Source: Hydrogenovibrio sp. SC-1
Lineage (GTDB): Bacteria > Pseudomonadota > Gammaproteobacteria > Thiomicrospirales > Thiomicrospiraceae
NCBI RefSeq assembly: GCF_002848135.1
Contig: NZ_PKGB01000019.1
Coordinates: forward strand, 1 to 38,812
Length of the DNA stretch: 38,812 nt
Reading direction: 5' to 3'
In this document: positions 15,039-26,143 of the stretch, in pieces
Layout: each line of letters opens with the position of its first letter
Numbering within the stretch: the stretch's first letter is position 1
Position numbers and translations under genes: made by a program
Notes under the pieces: model-generated
What the model was told of the DNA's origin: nothing
Databases searched by the model: none
What the model saw: the letters and a program-made list of their open reading frames with translations, nothing else

Positions 15039-15965
15039 ATGCTTACTCCCGCAGTCTCTTTTCAGGCCGTTCACAAGCAATATGGTGACCTGTCGGCATT
15101 AAAGTCAATTTCATTTGATGTCAGGCCTGGTTGTTTTTTTGGACTATTGGGGCCCAATGGCGCTGGTAAGTCGACTTTGATTAATACCATGGCTGGGCTG
15201 GTTAAGCCCACTTCAGGTTCAATTCATGTTAACGGTCATGACGTGATTAAAGACTATCGTCAAGCCAGGCGAACGCTGGGCGTTGTGCCTCAAGAACTGA
15301 TTTCAGATCCCTTTTTTTCCATTAAAGATTTATTAACCATTCAAGGTGGCTACTTTGGGTTAAAGGGGCCGGCGCAGTCAAAATGGATTGATGAGTTATT
15401 GGAGCGATTAGCGTTATCGGATAAGCGAGATGCTTTAACGCATGAATTATCGGGTGGAATGAAGCGCCGTGTGTTGATTGCAATGGCATTGGTGCATCAG
15501 CCACAGGTGTTGGTGTTAGATGAGCCAACGGCAGGTGTTGACGTCGATTTACGGAAAACCTTGTGGGAATTTACCAAGGATTTGCATAAAAAAGGCCATA
15601 CCATTATTTTAACGACCCATTATTTAGAAGAGGCTGAAGCCTTGTGTGAAGAGGTGGCGATTCTTAAATCGGGCAACCTAAAAGCGTTGGAAACCACCTC
15701 TGAACTTATTTCTCGACATCGCTACCGTTATTTAAGGGTGACACCATCTTCTAGCCTGTTTGACGTCAACCAACTTCCTGAAGTATTGCGGGATCTTTAT
15801 GTTGAACAGGATGCCAATGGCGTTTTGTTTAAGTTGGAAAAAGATATGCCTTTAAATCCCATGTTAGGATGGTTGGCAAATGCTGGGTTCGATGTACAAG
15901 ATGTGACCAGTCGTAATGCCACGCTTGAAGAAGTGTTTTTAGATTTAACGGGTGAGGCGGAATAA
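15039..15965 (+). CDS. yadG: ABC transporter ATP-binding protein, YadG-like
   Basis: This is the ATPase of a two-gene ABC-2 type exporter. The 308-residue protein has Walker A GPNGAGKST, the Q-loop VVPQE, the signature LSGGMKRRVLIAMAL, Walker B VLVLDEPTAGVD and the H-loop TTHYLEEAE. An extra C-terminal domain of about 80 residues is typical of the YadG/CcmA-like group. It overlaps the permease gene by one base. The gene pair sits between mlaB and ibaG. Its substrate is unknown; other bacteria carry yadGH elsewhere. A copy of CAGGCCTG lies inside the coding sequence at 15122-15129. Confidence 0.9.
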   Translation: MLTPAVSFQAVHKQYGDLSALKSISFDVRPGCFFGLLGPNGAGKSTLINTMAGLVKPTSGSIHVNGHDVIKDYRQARRTLGVVPQELISDPFFSIKDLLTIQGGYFGLKGPAQSKWIDELLERLALSDKRDALTHELSGGMKRRVLIAMALVHQPQVLVLDEPTAGVDVDLRKTLWEFTKDLHKKGHTIILTTHYLEEAEALCEEVAILKSGNLKALETTSELISRHRYRYLRVTPSSSLFDVNQLPEVLRDLYVEQDANGVLFKLEKDMPLNPMLGWLANAGFDVQDVTSRNATLEEVFLDLTGEAE

Positions 15966-16732
15966 TGCAAATGAATTGGATTGGATGTTGGGCATTATTT
16001 ATGAAAGAGGTGCGACGTTTTTATTCCGTCGCGGTGCAGACCATCTTTGCCCCCGTGGTCGCTTCTTTATTGTATTTATTGATTTTTGGTCAGGTGATTG
16101 AAGCGCGTATGGATGTTTATACGGGCTTAAGCTATAGTCAGTTTATTATTCCCGGTTTGGTGATGATGACGATTTTGCAGAATGCATTTTCGAATACGTC
16201 CTCCAGTTTGATTCAGTCCAAGATGCATGGCAACCTGACTTTTGTCATGCTTAGCCCGATTTCCCCCTTGGAGTTATATTTAGCCTTTGTCGGTGCATCC
16301 ATTATTCGAGGCCTGGCGGTTGGTGTCGGTGTGCTGGTTGTAGGGATTCTTGGGTTTGACATTACATGGCAGTCGCCGATGTGGATTCTGTTGTTTGCGA
16401 TACTCAGTGCAGCCATTATGGGTGGCGTTGGTATGCTGGCAGGGATTTTGGCGGATAAGTACGATCATTTGGCCGCGTTTCAAAATTTTATTATCATTCC
16501 GTTAACTTTTTTAAGCGGGGTCTTTTATTCGATTCATGCGTTGCCTGAATTTTGGCAGGTTTTTTCTCACTTTAATCCGTTCTTCTATATGGTAGACGGT
16601 TTTCGATTTGGATTTTTTAATCAATCTGATGTATCGGTGGGCTTTAGTTTAACGGTTACCCTGTTGTTCTTTGTGGTTGTTACCGCGATTAACCTGATTT
16701 TATTATACAAAGGCGTTAAAATACGCCATTAA
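15965..16732 (+). CDS. yadH: ABC-2 type transporter permease, YadH-like
   Basis: This 255-residue inner-membrane protein has six predicted membrane helices and the ABC-2 signature region around FLSGVFYSIHALPEFWQ and HFNPFFYMVDGFRFGF, matching YadH. It pairs with the ATPase encoded immediately upstream, whose last base overlaps its start (TAATG). Export of an unidentified lipid, polysaccharide or drug is possible. Its place next to mla and murA genes hints at an envelope role, an inference from context only. Confidence 0.9.
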   Translation: MQMNWIGCWALFMKEVRRFYSVAVQTIFAPVVASLLYLLIFGQVIEARMDVYTGLSYSQFIIPGLVMMTILQNAFSNTSSSLIQSKMHGNLTFVMLSPISPLELYLAFVGASIIRGLAVGVGVLVVGILGFDITWQSPMWILLFAILSAAIMGGVGMLAGILADKYDHLAAFQNFIIIPLTFLSGVFYSIHALPEFWQVFSHFNPFFYMVDGFRFGFFNQSDVSVGFSLTVTLLFFVVVTAINLILLYKGVKIRH

Positions 16733-16753
16733 ATCCAATAGTAGAGTTTTATT

Positions 16754-18240
<1,487 letters not shown>

Positions 18241-18272
18241 ACTCAAAACAACTATTAGATGAAGATAGAATC

Positions 18273-18899
18273 ATGACAGATCAACTGACCATTGCCTTAT
18301 CAAAAGGGCGCATTTACCAAGATACTTTGCCTTTATTGGAGGCGGCAGGGATAGTGCCGTTAGAGGATCCGAGTAAGAGTCGAAAATTAATTATTGGCAC
18401 CAATCATGATCATATTCGGTTGTTGATTGTCAGAGCGACCGATGCGCCAACTTATGTCGCTCATGGTGCTGCGGATCTTGGCGTCGCTGGTAAGGATGTT
18501 TTGATGGAAGCGCCATCGGATAATCTAAATGAATTGTTGGATCTGCAAATTGCTAAATGCAAGCTAATGGTGGCTGGGCCAAAGAATGCAAAACCGCATG
18601 GTCACCGCTTAAAAATAGCGACTAAATATATTCAGTCGGCAAAATCTTATTATGCCGAAAAAGGGGAGCAGGTTGACTTGGTCAAACTCTATGGTTCGAT
18701 GGAAATTGCACCCTTGATTGATTTGGCTGATAAAATCGTTGACTTAGTGGATACCGGAAATACTTTAAGAGCGAATGGTTTAGTGCCAGAAGAGCATATC
18801 GCTGATATCAGTTCTCGGTTGATAGTCAATGAGCATGCTTACAAAACGAAATTTCATCAAATAAATGAAATTGTCGAAAAATTTAGACTGGCGATCTGA
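18273..18899 (+). CDS. hisG: ATP phosphoribosyltransferase, short form
   Basis: HisG catalyses the first step of histidine synthesis, joining ATP and PRPP. At 208 residues this is the short form without the C-terminal histidine-binding domain; such enzymes act with the regulatory subunit HisZ. The catalytic motifs [14 protein letters not shown] near the start, [13 protein letters not shown] and the PRPP loop [14 protein letters not shown] are intact. It lies between murA and hisD. hisZ is not in the window and is expected elsewhere (often near purA). Confidence 0.96.
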   Translation: MTDQLTIALSKGRIYQDTLPLLEAAGIVPLEDPSKSRKLIIGTNHDHIRLLIVRATDAPTYVAHGAADLGVAGKDVLMEAPSDNLNELLDLQIAKCKLMVAGPKNAKPHGHRLKIATKYIQSAKSYYAEKGEQVDLVKLYGSMEIAPLIDLADKIVDLVDTGNTLRANGLVPEEHIADISSRLIVNEHAYKTKFHQINEIVEKFRLAI

Positions 18900-18918
18900 C
18901 GGGAAGAGGAATAGATTG

Positions 18919-20220
18919 ATGTTAAATATTACAAAAATTTCGGCCGATGCAGAAGGCTTTGACGCACAATTGGATCAATTACTCGCATGGGAAACGGTTT
19001 CAAATGAATCCGTGAATACCACAGTAAAAGAGATTTTAAAATCCGTTCGTGAGCAAGGGGATGCGGCTTTATTGGAGTATACGGCTAAGTTTGATCGTTT
19101 ATCCATAACGGATGCGTCTCAATTAGAAATTCCACAAGCGGAACTGCAAGCTGCCTTGCAACGCATTCCTGCGGATCAGCGTAGTGGATTGGAGCTATCA
19201 GCTCAAAGAGTCAAGGCTTATCATGAACGCCAAATTTCTGAATCTTGGAGTTATGTTGAAGCCGATGGTACTATGCTTGGGCAGCAGGTTACCTGTCTGG
19301 ATCGCGTAGGTCTTTATGTGCCTGGTGGAAAAGCCGCTTATCCTTCTTCTGTGGTGATGAACGCCATACCAGCTAAAGTGGCGGGTGTGCAAGAACTTAT
19401 TATGGTCGTGCCGACGCCAGATGGCGAAGTCAATGATATGGTATTGGCTGCAGCGGCCATTTGTGAAGTGGATCGTGTTTTCACTTTAGGGGGCGCACAA
19501 GCCGTTGCCGCGTTGGCTTATGGAACTGAAACTGTGCCTGCTGTTGATAAAATCGTGGGGCCGGGGAATATTTTTGTTGCAACGGCTAAGCGGGAAGTGT
19601 TCGGCACAGTTGGTATCGATATGATTGCCGGACCATCAGAAATTTTAGTGTACTGTGATGGTCAGACTGACCCAGACTGGATTGCAATGGATTTATTCTC
19701 TCAGGCAGAGCATGATGAAGATGCGCAATCTATTTTAGTCACAGAAGATGAAGCTTTTGCCGATCAAGTGATTGAGAGCATGCAGCGTTTGGTCAAAACC
19801 ATGCCTCGTTCAGAAATTATTACCAAAGCAATTAATGACCGCGGGGCTGTCATTGTTGTCAATAGTGAAGACCAGGCCATTGAAATGATAAATAAAATTG
19901 CGCCAGAGCATTTGGAGTTATCTGTCGCTGATCCTCAGGCCCTATTGCCAAAAATTCGTCATGCGGGTGCTATTTTTATGGGGCGTTATACGGCTGAAGC
20001 TATTGGGGACTATTGTGCCGGTCCTAACCATGTCTTGCCAACATCTCGTACGGCGCGTTTCTCATCTCCTTTGGGAGTGCATGACTTTCAGAAACGCTCA
20101 AGCTTGATCATGTGCTCAGCAGAAGGTGCTGATACCCTTGGAAAGGTTGCTGGAGTTTTAGCGGACGGAGAAGGGTTGCATGCACATGCGGCGTCAGCAC
20201 GCTACCGAGTGAAGTCTTAA
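18919..20220 (+). CDS. hisD: Histidinol dehydrogenase
   Basis: HisD carries out the last two oxidations of histidine synthesis, L-histidinol to L-histidine, using NAD+ and zinc. I use the ATG at 18919, which has GAAGAGGA upstream and gives 433 residues, the same as the family (E. coli 434). The earlier in-frame ATG at 18865 lies inside hisG. Diagnostic stretches are [60 protein letters not shown] and [14 protein letters not shown], and IAPEHLEL with the catalytic Glu-His. In Pseudomonas hisC follows; here a palindromic terminator and a Nif3-like gene follow instead. Confidence 0.97.
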   Translation: MLNITKISADAEGFDAQLDQLLAWETVSNESVNTTVKEILKSVREQGDAALLEYTAKFDRLSITDASQLEIPQAELQAALQRIPADQRSGLELSAQRVKAYHERQISESWSYVEADGTMLGQQVTCLDRVGLYVPGGKAAYPSSVVMNAIPAKVAGVQELIMVVPTPDGEVNDMVLAAAAICEVDRVFTLGGAQAVAALAYGTETVPAVDKIVGPGNIFVATAKREVFGTVGIDMIAGPSEILVYCDGQTDPDWIAMDLFSQAEHDEDAQSILVTEDEAFADQVIESMQRLVKTMPRSEIITKAINDRGAVIVVNSEDQAIEMINKIAPEHLELSVADPQALLPKIRHAGAIFMGRYTAEAIGDYCAGPNHVLPTSRTARFSSPLGVHDFQKRSSLIMCSAEGADTLGKVAGVLADGEGLHAHAASARYRVKS

Positions 20221-20233
20221 TCGACCACTGAAT

Positions 20234-20266
20234 AAAAAAAATGACCAGACCTGGTCATTTTTTTTT
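20234..20266. terminator. Palindromic terminator after hisD, with variant of the repeated motif
   Basis: ATGACCAG (20241-20248) pairs with CTGGTCAT (20251-20258), flanked by an A run before (20234-20240) and a T run after (20258-20266), so it could act in both directions. Its core CCAGACCTGG differs by one base from the repeated palindrome CCAGGCCTGG. Confidence 0.88.
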
Positions 20267-20293
20267 GCCTAAAGAATAGTGAGGAGAGATGAA

Positions 20294-21034
20294 GTGCAGA
20301 TTGATCGCTTAATTCGATATTTGGATGAGTTCTTGCAGGTTTCCCAATTTCAGGACTATGCACCGAATGGGTTGCAGGTGTCGGGAACAGAACATATTCA
20401 AAAAATCGTGACAGGGGTAACGGCTTGTCAAAGCCTTATCGAGACCGCTATTGAAGAGAATGCCGATGCTATTCTCGTCCATCACGGTTTTTTTTGGAAA
20501 AATGAACCTTTGCCTATTGTTGGTATGAAGCAAAAACGGATTAAAAGTTTGTTGCAACATGATATTAATTTATTGGGCTATCATCTTCCACTGGATGCTC
20601 ACCCTGAGCTAGGTAATAATGCCATGTTGGCTAAATTATGGGGGATTGAGGATATAACGCCAGAACCGGGACTGGTTCGCCTTGGACGATTGCAAACCCC
20701 AATGACGATTGATCACTTAATCGATCGGGTCACCGTCTCGTTAAACCGAGCGCCATTACACCTGCCTGGTGGGCCAGAAACCATTGAAACCATTGCTTGG
20801 TGCAGTGGTGGCGCTCAAAATAGCATTCAAACCGCAGTTGATTGGCAAGCTGACGTTTACATTAGCGGGGAAGTGTCAGAACAAACCACGCACCAAGCAA
20901 AGGAATGCGGAATTCACTATTTAGCGGCAGGCCATCATGCCACCGAAATGTTAGGGGTTAAGGCGCTGGGTGAACATTTGGTGCAACAATTTTCACTCGA
21001 TGTGCAGTTTGTCGATGTTTTTAACCCAGTTTGA
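20294..21034 (+). CDS. Nif3-like dinuclear metal centre protein (YbgI family)
   Basis: The family forms a hexameric ring with a dinuclear metal site in each subunit; the biological role is not settled (a GTP cyclohydrolase I type 2 label is often used without proof). I start it at GTG 20294, five bases after GGAGAG, giving 246 residues like E. coli YbgI (247); the GTG at 20279 would include the ribosome binding site. Metal ligands are seen in ILVHHGFFW, LLGYHLPLDAHPELGNN and, near the end, AAGHHATEMLGV. SGEVSEQT also matches the family. It sits between the hisD terminator and the pet operon. Confidence 0.92.
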   Translation: MQIDRLIRYLDEFLQVSQFQDYAPNGLQVSGTEHIQKIVTGVTACQSLIETAIEENADAILVHHGFFWKNEPLPIVGMKQKRIKSLLQHDINLLGYHLPLDAHPELGNNAMLAKLWGIEDITPEPGLVRLGRLQTPMTIDHLIDRVTVSLNRAPLHLPGGPETIETIAWCSGGAQNSIQTAVDWQADVYISGEVSEQTTHQAKECGIHYLAAGHHATEMLGVKALGEHLVQQFSLDVQFVDVFNPV

Positions 21035-21303
21035 GGGTTTTATTACCCATTGAAATGAGACTGAAGTTGGCGGAAACATTTCATTAGCTTATTGATATTC
21101 AAGTGGTTATTTTTTACTTATAGCTGCTTATAAAATATTTTTTAAGGGACGGGAAAAAATATTGATGTTATCCGTATGAAGGCTTTGGTATGATGTTTAG
21201 CCTGAATTTACCAATTAAAATTGATACTGGTCAAATTGCTAAGGTAATCAGTGTTTACTTGATTAATTAGAAAAATAATATTTAGACAAAAGAGGAAGTC
21301 TCT
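21035..21303. promoter_or_regulatory. pet operon upstream region
   Basis: This 269-base gap holds no credible gene. A possible extended -10 (TGG-TATGAT, 21186-21194) is present without a well-placed -35. Partial inverted repeats lie around 21220-21270. A GAGGAAG at about 21291-21297 is the ribosome binding site of petA. Confidence 0.35.
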
Positions 21304-21915
21304 ATGTCGTCCAATGAGCAACAAGAAGTGAAAAATTTAACTCGCCGCAAAGTCCTCACTGCCGCTACGGGTGTGGTCGGTGCAGCGGGCGCAACATTTT
21401 TGGCCGTTCCGTTCGTTAGTTCGTGGCAGCCAAGTGAAAAAGCAAAAGCAGCAGGCGCACCTGTTGAAGCCGATTTAAGTCAGCTTCAACCTGGACAAAT
21501 GCTAACAATTTCTTGGCGTGGTAAGCCAGTTTGGATCGTCAAACGTACCCCAAGAATGCTTGAACTATTACCTTCAATAAACGCAGATTTGCGTGACCCT
21601 ATGTCTGAGGCTTCAGATCAGCCTGCATATTGTCAAAATGAATACCGTTCTACTCGGGAAGAAATTCTGGTCGTAATTGGGGTGTGTACTCATCTAGGTT
21701 GTGCACCATTATATCGTCCAGCAGAAAACTCCGCCGATATGGCTGAGGGTTGGAAAGGTGGTTTTTTCTGTCCTTGTCATGGGTCAACTTATGACTTAGC
21801 AGGACGTGTTTTCCAAGGCGTACCGGCACCGAAAAACCTGGAAGTCCCACCATATCGATATTTATCTGATTCGGTTATTCGTGTAGGCGAAGACCCAGAA
21901 GAAGGAGTGGCTTAA
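21304..21915 (+). CDS. petA: Ubiquinol-cytochrome c reductase iron-sulfur (Rieske) subunit
   Basis: This is the Rieske subunit of the cytochrome bc1 complex. It moves electrons from ubiquinol to cytochrome c1 at the periplasmic face. The 203-residue protein has a Tat-type anchor at the N-terminus ([18 protein letters not shown]) that stays as a membrane helix. The [2Fe-2S] ligands are in C128-T-H130-L-G-C133 and C156-P-C158-H159-GS. It shares one base with petB (TAATG), and heads petABC. An AGAGGAAG ribosome binding site precedes the ATG. Confidence 0.98.
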   Translation: MSSNEQQEVKNLTRRKVLTAATGVVGAAGATFLAVPFVSSWQPSEKAKAAGAPVEADLSQLQPGQMLTISWRGKPVWIVKRTPRMLELLPSINADLRDPMSEASDQPAYCQNEYRSTREEILVVIGVCTHLGCAPLYRPAENSADMAEGWKGGFFCPCHGSTYDLAGRVFQGVPAPKNLEVPPYRYLSDSVIRVGEDPEEGVA

Positions 21916-23147
21916 TGCAATCTCAGGAAAATAAACCACAAAATTCATTGTTGGCTTGGATTGACGCACGTTACCCATTGGTGAGTACGTGGAATTTACA
22001 TGTCGGCCAGTATTACGCACCTAAGAACTTTAACTTTTGGTACTTTTTTGGTTCATTAGCGCTATTGGTTTTAGTGAATCAAATCTTAACGGGTGTTTGG
22101 CTGACCATGAGCTTTAAGCCAAGTGCTGCAGAAGCTTTTAATTCTGTCGAGTACATCATGCGTGATGTTGAATGGGGGTGGCTAATTCGTTATCTACACT
22201 CAACTGGGGCATCGGCGTTCTTTATTGTCATTTATCTGCACATGATGCGTGGATTACTCTATGGCTCTTATAAGAACCCTCGAGAACTTATTTGGTTAAT
22301 CGGGATGTTATTGTTCCTGGTGTTAATGGCTGAAGCCTTTATGGGCTACCTATTGCCTTGGGGTCAAATGTCATTCTGGGGGGCCCAGGTTATTATTTCC
22401 TTGTTTGGTGCCATTCCGGTGATAGGGCCAGATTTGGCAGTGTGGATTCGTGGGGATTTTGTTATCTCTGATGCCACTCTTAACCGTTTCTTTGCCTTGC
22501 ATGTTATTGCTTTGCCATTGGTATTGATTATCTTAGTCTTTATGCACATTGTTGCACTTCACCAAGTCGGGTCGAATAACCCAGATGGTGTTGAGATTAA
22601 AAAATACAAAAATGACCAAGGGCTGCCGATTGATGGGATTCCATTCCACCCATATTATTCTGTTAAGGATTTATTTGGAACGTCGGTGTTTTTGTTCTTC
22701 TTTGCAATGGTGGTGTTCTATATGCCTGAGGGCGGTGGTTATTTCCTTGAAAAGCCTAACTTTGAGCCTGCTAACCCACTTAAAACACCTGATCATATCG
22801 CGCCTGTTTGGTATTTCACACCTTTCTATGCGGTATTGAGAGCGGTTCCTGATAAGTTATTAGGAGTCGTAGCAATGGGGGCCGCGATAGCCGTGTTGTT
22901 TACCTTGCCTTGGCTAGATCGTTGTAAGGTTAAGTCCATTCGCTACAGAGGGGCTTCTTATAAAGTATTGTTAGCCATGTTGGTCGTTAGCTTTGTTGTG
23001 TTAGGTTGGTTAGGAACACAACCTGCAACGCCTGAGTTGACCAAGTTAGCACGTATCTTTACTGCAACCTACTTCTTATTCTTTATTATTCTGCCATTTA
23101 CTTCGGTAAGTGAAAGAACCAAACCTGTACCAGAGAGGGTTAGCTAA
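21915..23147 (+). CDS. petB: Cytochrome b subunit of the bc1 complex
   Basis: Cytochrome b carries hemes bL and bH and the two quinone sites of the bc1 complex. The 410-residue protein has eight or nine membrane helices. Two pairs of axial histidines are visible in helices B and D (HSTGASAFFIVIYLHM and FFALHVIALPLVLIILVFMH). The Qo-site motif usually written PEWY appears here as PVWYFTPFYA, a common variant with Pro-Val-Trp-Tyr. The gene is coupled to petA and followed without a gap by petC. Confidence 0.97.
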   Translation: MQSQENKPQNSLLAWIDARYPLVSTWNLHVGQYYAPKNFNFWYFFGSLALLVLVNQILTGVWLTMSFKPSAAEAFNSVEYIMRDVEWGWLIRYLHSTGASAFFIVIYLHMMRGLLYGSYKNPRELIWLIGMLLFLVLMAEAFMGYLLPWGQMSFWGAQVIISLFGAIPVIGPDLAVWIRGDFVISDATLNRFFALHVIALPLVLIILVFMHIVALHQVGSNNPDGVEIKKYKNDQGLPIDGIPFHPYYSVKDLFGTSVFLFFFAMVVFYMPEGGGYFLEKPNFEPANPLKTPDHIAPVWYFTPFYAVLRAVPDKLLGVVAMGAAIAVLFTLPWLDRCKVKSIRYRGASYKVLLAMLVVSFVVLGWLGTQPATPELTKLARIFTATYFLFFIILPFTSVSERTKPVPERVS

Positions 23148-23807
23148 ATGAAAAGAATCTTTTCGATCTTAACACTACTAATCGCACTTCCAGGGGTGGT
23201 TTTAGCGTCAGGTGGCAGTGCCATTCAATTGGAAAAAGCCAACAATAGTTTAGCGGATCAAGACTCATTGCAGCGCGGTGCGGTTTTGTTTTCAAACTAC
23301 TGTATGGCATGTCATTCAACCAAATACATGCGCTATAACCGTATAGCACGTGATATTGGTTGGGATAATGAAACGGCTGTTTCTGAGATGGGTAAAAACG
23401 TTGTTAAGCCTGTTGATAATGTCATGACTCGTATGATGCCTGGCGTTGGTCAGCAAGTCCTAGGTAAAACACCACCTGATCTTTCTTTAATGGCTCGTTT
23501 AAAAGGAACGGATTATATCTATAGTTTCTTAAGAGGTTTTGAATTAGATGAGCATACTGGTGAGTGGGATAATAAGCTGCTGAAAGGGACATCTATGCCA
23601 CATGTTCTAGAAAATATGCAGCGTCATTTTGAGCCTGAGGATTATATGCAGGCAACACGTGACATTGCAAACTACCTAGAGTATGTTGGTGAGCCAGCGA
23701 AGTTACAACGCTATGACTTAGGTTGGAAAGTGCTAGCCTTCTTATTAGTGTTGATTATTCTCAGTTATCTACTGAAAAAAGAATATTGGCGTGATGTGAA
23801 GCATTAA
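23148..23807 (+). CDS. petC: Cytochrome c1
   Basis: Cytochrome c1 accepts electrons from the Rieske protein and passes them to soluble cytochrome c or an oxidase. The 219-residue product has a signal peptide (ILTLLIALPGVVLASGG), the heme motif C52-M-A-C55-H56, and a C-terminal anchor helix (VLAFLLVLIILSYLL) before the basic end KKEYWRDVKH. The methionine ligand is likely in GTSMPHVL. It starts immediately after the petB stop and is the end of petABC, followed by an intrinsic terminator. Confidence 0.97.
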   Translation: MKRIFSILTLLIALPGVVLASGGSAIQLEKANNSLADQDSLQRGAVLFSNYCMACHSTKYMRYNRIARDIGWDNETAVSEMGKNVVKPVDNVMTRMMPGVGQQVLGKTPPDLSLMARLKGTDYIYSFLRGFELDEHTGEWDNKLLKGTSMPHVLENMQRHFEPEDYMQATRDIANYLEYVGEPAKLQRYDLGWKVLAFLLVLIILSYLLKKEYWRDVKH

Positions 23808-23828
23808 TCGCAAATATTCCGTTTAGTT

Positions 23829-23855
23829 TAAAAGCCCGCTTTGCGGGCTTTTTTG
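23829..23855 (+). terminator. Intrinsic terminator after petC
   Basis: AAAGCCCGC (23831-23839) pairs with GCGGGCTTT (23843-23851) around TTT, followed by T residues to 23854. It lies only 13 bp before the radA start, so radA transcription must begin within or past it, or read through. Confidence 0.92.
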
Positions 23856-23867
23856 TTGGAAGAGATC

Positions 23868-25238
23868 ATGGCAAAGAAAAATAAAACCGCTTATGTTTGT
23901 ACGGAGTGTGGTGCGGATTATGCTCAATGGCAAGGTCAATGTATGGCCTGTGGTGAGTGGAATACCTTAAAGGAATTTAAAGTGACCTCCGCTAAAAGCA
24001 GTCAGACACGCGGTACTGCTGCAGGATACAGTGGCGCTTCAGAAAAAGCTGTCTACTCAATTGCTGATGTATCGCTGGCTGAAGTGCCGAGAATCACATC
24101 CTGTCTGAGTGAGTTGGATAGGGTGTTGGGTGGAGGCATTGTTCCTGGATCGGTCGTGTTGATTGGAGGGGACCCTGGTGTTGGTAAGTCATCTTTGTTG
24201 CTGCAAATTTCCTGTTTACTCAGCCAGGCTCATTCCGTGTTGTATGTCACGGGGGAAGAGTCATTGCAGCAAGTCGCCATGCGTGCTAAGCGAATGGAGT
24301 TACCAGATGAAGCTTTACGATTGCTGACTGAAACGGATGTGGAGTCGATTGTGGTTGCGGCTGAAAAAGAGCAACCCAAAGTAATGATAATTGATTCGAT
24401 TCAAACCATGCAATTAGCAGAAGTCACCAGTGCTGCAGGTGGGGTTTCGCAAGTTAGAGAATCCACTGCCTATTTAACCCGTTTTGCCAAGCAAAACAAT
24501 GTCATGGTATTTTTGGTGGGCCATGTGACTAAGTCAGGTGAAGTGGCTGGTCCAAGAGTCTTAGAACATATTGTGGATTCGGTGCTGTTTTTGGAAGGGC
24601 AATCGGACAGTCGTTTTCGGACATTGAGAGCCATTAAAAATCGATTTGGTGCCGTTAATGAGCTAGGGGTGTTTGCCATGACCGACAAGGGCATGAAGCA
24701 AATCAAAAACCCATCCGCCATTTTCTTATCGCGAGCAGAAGAGCCGTCTCCGGGTTCAGTGGTGATGGTGCTTTGGGAAGGCTCCCGGCCTTTACTCGTC
24801 GAAATCCAAGCATTAGTCGATGAATCCCCTTATGGTGCGCCTAAGAGGGTGACGGTGGGTCTAGACTACAACCGAATGGCAATGTTGTTAGCCGTATTAC
24901 ATCGTCATGCAGGGGTGCAAGCCAATGACCAAGATGTCTATGTCAATGTCGTCGGTGGGGTTAAAGTGTCGGAGACCAGCGCTGATTTGGCGGTGTTATG
25001 TGCGGTTGTTTCTAGTTTGCGGAACAGGCTGCTGCCGCAAGATTTGATTGTCTTTGGTGAAGTTGGACTTTCAGGTGAAATTCGTCCGGTTTCCAGTGGT
25101 CAAGAGCGTATTTTTGAAGCCGCAAAGCATGGCTTTAAGCGCGCGATAGTGCCAATGGCAAATGTTCCAAAGGACGGCGTCTCTGGGATGGAGGTTCAAG
25201 GTGTTACCAGTCTGCAGCAGGCATTAAATCTGTTATGA
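23868..25238 (+). CDS. radA: DNA repair protein RadA
   Basis: RadA is a RecA-related, DnaB-like helicase that drives branch migration in recombination and is used in natural transformation. I start at ATG 23868 with GGAAGAG upstream; the earlier in-frame start lies inside the terminator. The 456-residue protein has a zinc finger with C11, C14, C25 and C28, Walker A GGDPGVGKSS, the RadA-specific KNRFG motif (AIKNRFGAVNE) and a C-terminal Lon-protease-like domain (DVYVNVVGGVKVSETSADLA). It is monocistronic in appearance and ends at a convergent palindrome. Confidence 0.97.
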   Translation: MAKKNKTAYVCTECGADYAQWQGQCMACGEWNTLKEFKVTSAKSSQTRGTAAGYSGASEKAVYSIADVSLAEVPRITSCLSELDRVLGGGIVPGSVVLIGGDPGVGKSSLLLQISCLLSQAHSVLYVTGEESLQQVAMRAKRMELPDEALRLLTETDVESIVVAAEKEQPKVMIIDSIQTMQLAEVTSAAGGVSQVRESTAYLTRFAKQNNVMVFLVGHVTKSGEVAGPRVLEHIVDSVLFLEGQSDSRFRTLRAIKNRFGAVNELGVFAMTDKGMKQIKNPSAIFLSRAEEPSPGSVVMVLWEGSRPLLVEIQALVDESPYGAPKRVTVGLDYNRMAMLLAVLHRHAGVQANDQDVYVNVVGGVKVSETSADLAVLCAVVSSLRNRLLPQDLIVFGEVGLSGEIRPVSSGQERIFEAAKHGFKRAIVPMANVPKDGVSGMEVQGVTSLQQALNLL

Positions 25239-25270
25239 GGCAATTGAGGTGATGTAGGCCATTTAATGGT

Positions 25271-25300
25271 GAAAACTTGACCAGGCCTGGTGGTTTTCGT
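25271..25300. terminator. Palindrome between convergent radA and the IMPase gene
   Basis: ACCAGG/CCTGGT (25280-25291) is the core, and GAAAAC/GTTTTC extends it past a small internal loop. A copy of CAGGCCTG is at its centre (25282-25289). It lies in the only spacer between two convergent genes, so it could end both transcripts, though the T-run is short. Confidence 0.55.
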
Positions 25301-25332
25301 CAGTGGCTAAGCAATTTGCTTGGCCTCTAGGA

Positions 25333-26133
25333 CTAAACCTTTAAGTGTTGTTGCCAAGCCTTAAATAAGCTGGGTGTGGTGGCGGCAACGGCTGATCTTT
25401 TGGTAATTTCACTACAAAAAACCGCTTCGCCATCCAAGGTGGCACTTTGTCCACCCGCTTCTTCTAAAATTAGCCAACCTGCAGCATAATCCCAAATATT
25501 TTGCGCGCCGTGACAATACACTTGCCCCCGACCTGCGGCAACCCAGCACCAATCTAACGCAACCGAGCCAATACTTCTTTGAGATGCATAAGGTGCTTGT
25601 GCAATCAATTTTTGTGCAAGTGGCAGTTCAAGCCTTTTAAAATCGACAATGCCAATGCACTGCTTAAGACTGGTTTGCCAGCAGGATGCGACCAGTGGCT
25701 GATCGTTGAGTTCAGCGCCCAGTTCCTGTCGTGCGGCAAATAGCTCTTCGCGGACCGGATCATAAATTATGCCGGCAGCAACCTTGCCTTGGATAACCAG
25801 CGCCAGAGAGACACTGAAAAAGGGTATGCCGCTGGCAAAATTACTGGTACCGTCAACTGGGTCTAAAATCCAGCAACCTTTCGGCGATTGGAGAGCGTCC
25901 TTTTGAACTTGTTCTGAAGATTCTTCACCCAAAAAATCAAACTGAGGCCAGTGTTGCTGCAAAAATACTTGTGTGGCTTTCTGCATTTCAGTGTCGGCTT
26001 CAGTTAATAGACTGCCATCGGCTTTTCTTTCAGCGGAAATTTTTTCGAACCGAGAAAGCACTTCTTGTTTGGCAAGCTGGATAATACCTTGCTTTAAGGT
26101 CTGCCAGTGTTTTGAGTCGGCAAAAATTGACAT
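25333..26133 (-). CDS. Inositol monophosphatase-family phosphatase (SuhB/CysQ-like)
   Basis: This is a Mg2+-dependent sugar/nucleotide phosphatase. The 266-residue protein has all the metal-site motifs: GEESSE, DPVDGTSNF and WDYAAGWLILEEAGG. Members include SuhB (inositol monophosphatase, also a transcription partner) and CysQ (PAP phosphatase). The sequence lets me assign the superfamily but not the substrate, although the length and VDGTSNF fit the SuhB side. It precedes the terminator-like palindrome and follows the CorC-type gene by 10 bp on the same strand. Confidence 0.9.
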   Translation of the reverse strand: MSIFADSKHWQTLKQGIIQLAKQEVLSRFEKISAERKADGSLLTEADTEMQKATQVFLQQHWPQFDFLGEESSEQVQKDALQSPKGCWILDPVDGTSNFASGIPFFSVSLALVIQGKVAAGIIYDPVREELFAARQELGAELNDQPLVASCWQTSLKQCIGIVDFKRLELPLAQKLIAQAPYASQRSIGSVALDWCWVAAGRGQVYCHGAQNIWDYAAGWLILEEAGGQSATLDGEAVFCSEITKRSAVAATTPSLFKAWQQHLKV

Positions 26134-26143
26134 ACGTCTCCTT

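Noticed and set aside
16309-16317. Additional copy of the palindrome (GAGGCCTGG) in the permease gene
   Set aside because: Only the central part matches; it was not counted.
19871-19880. ACCAGGCCAT in hisD as a palindrome copy
   Set aside because: Only the left half matches, so it is likely chance.
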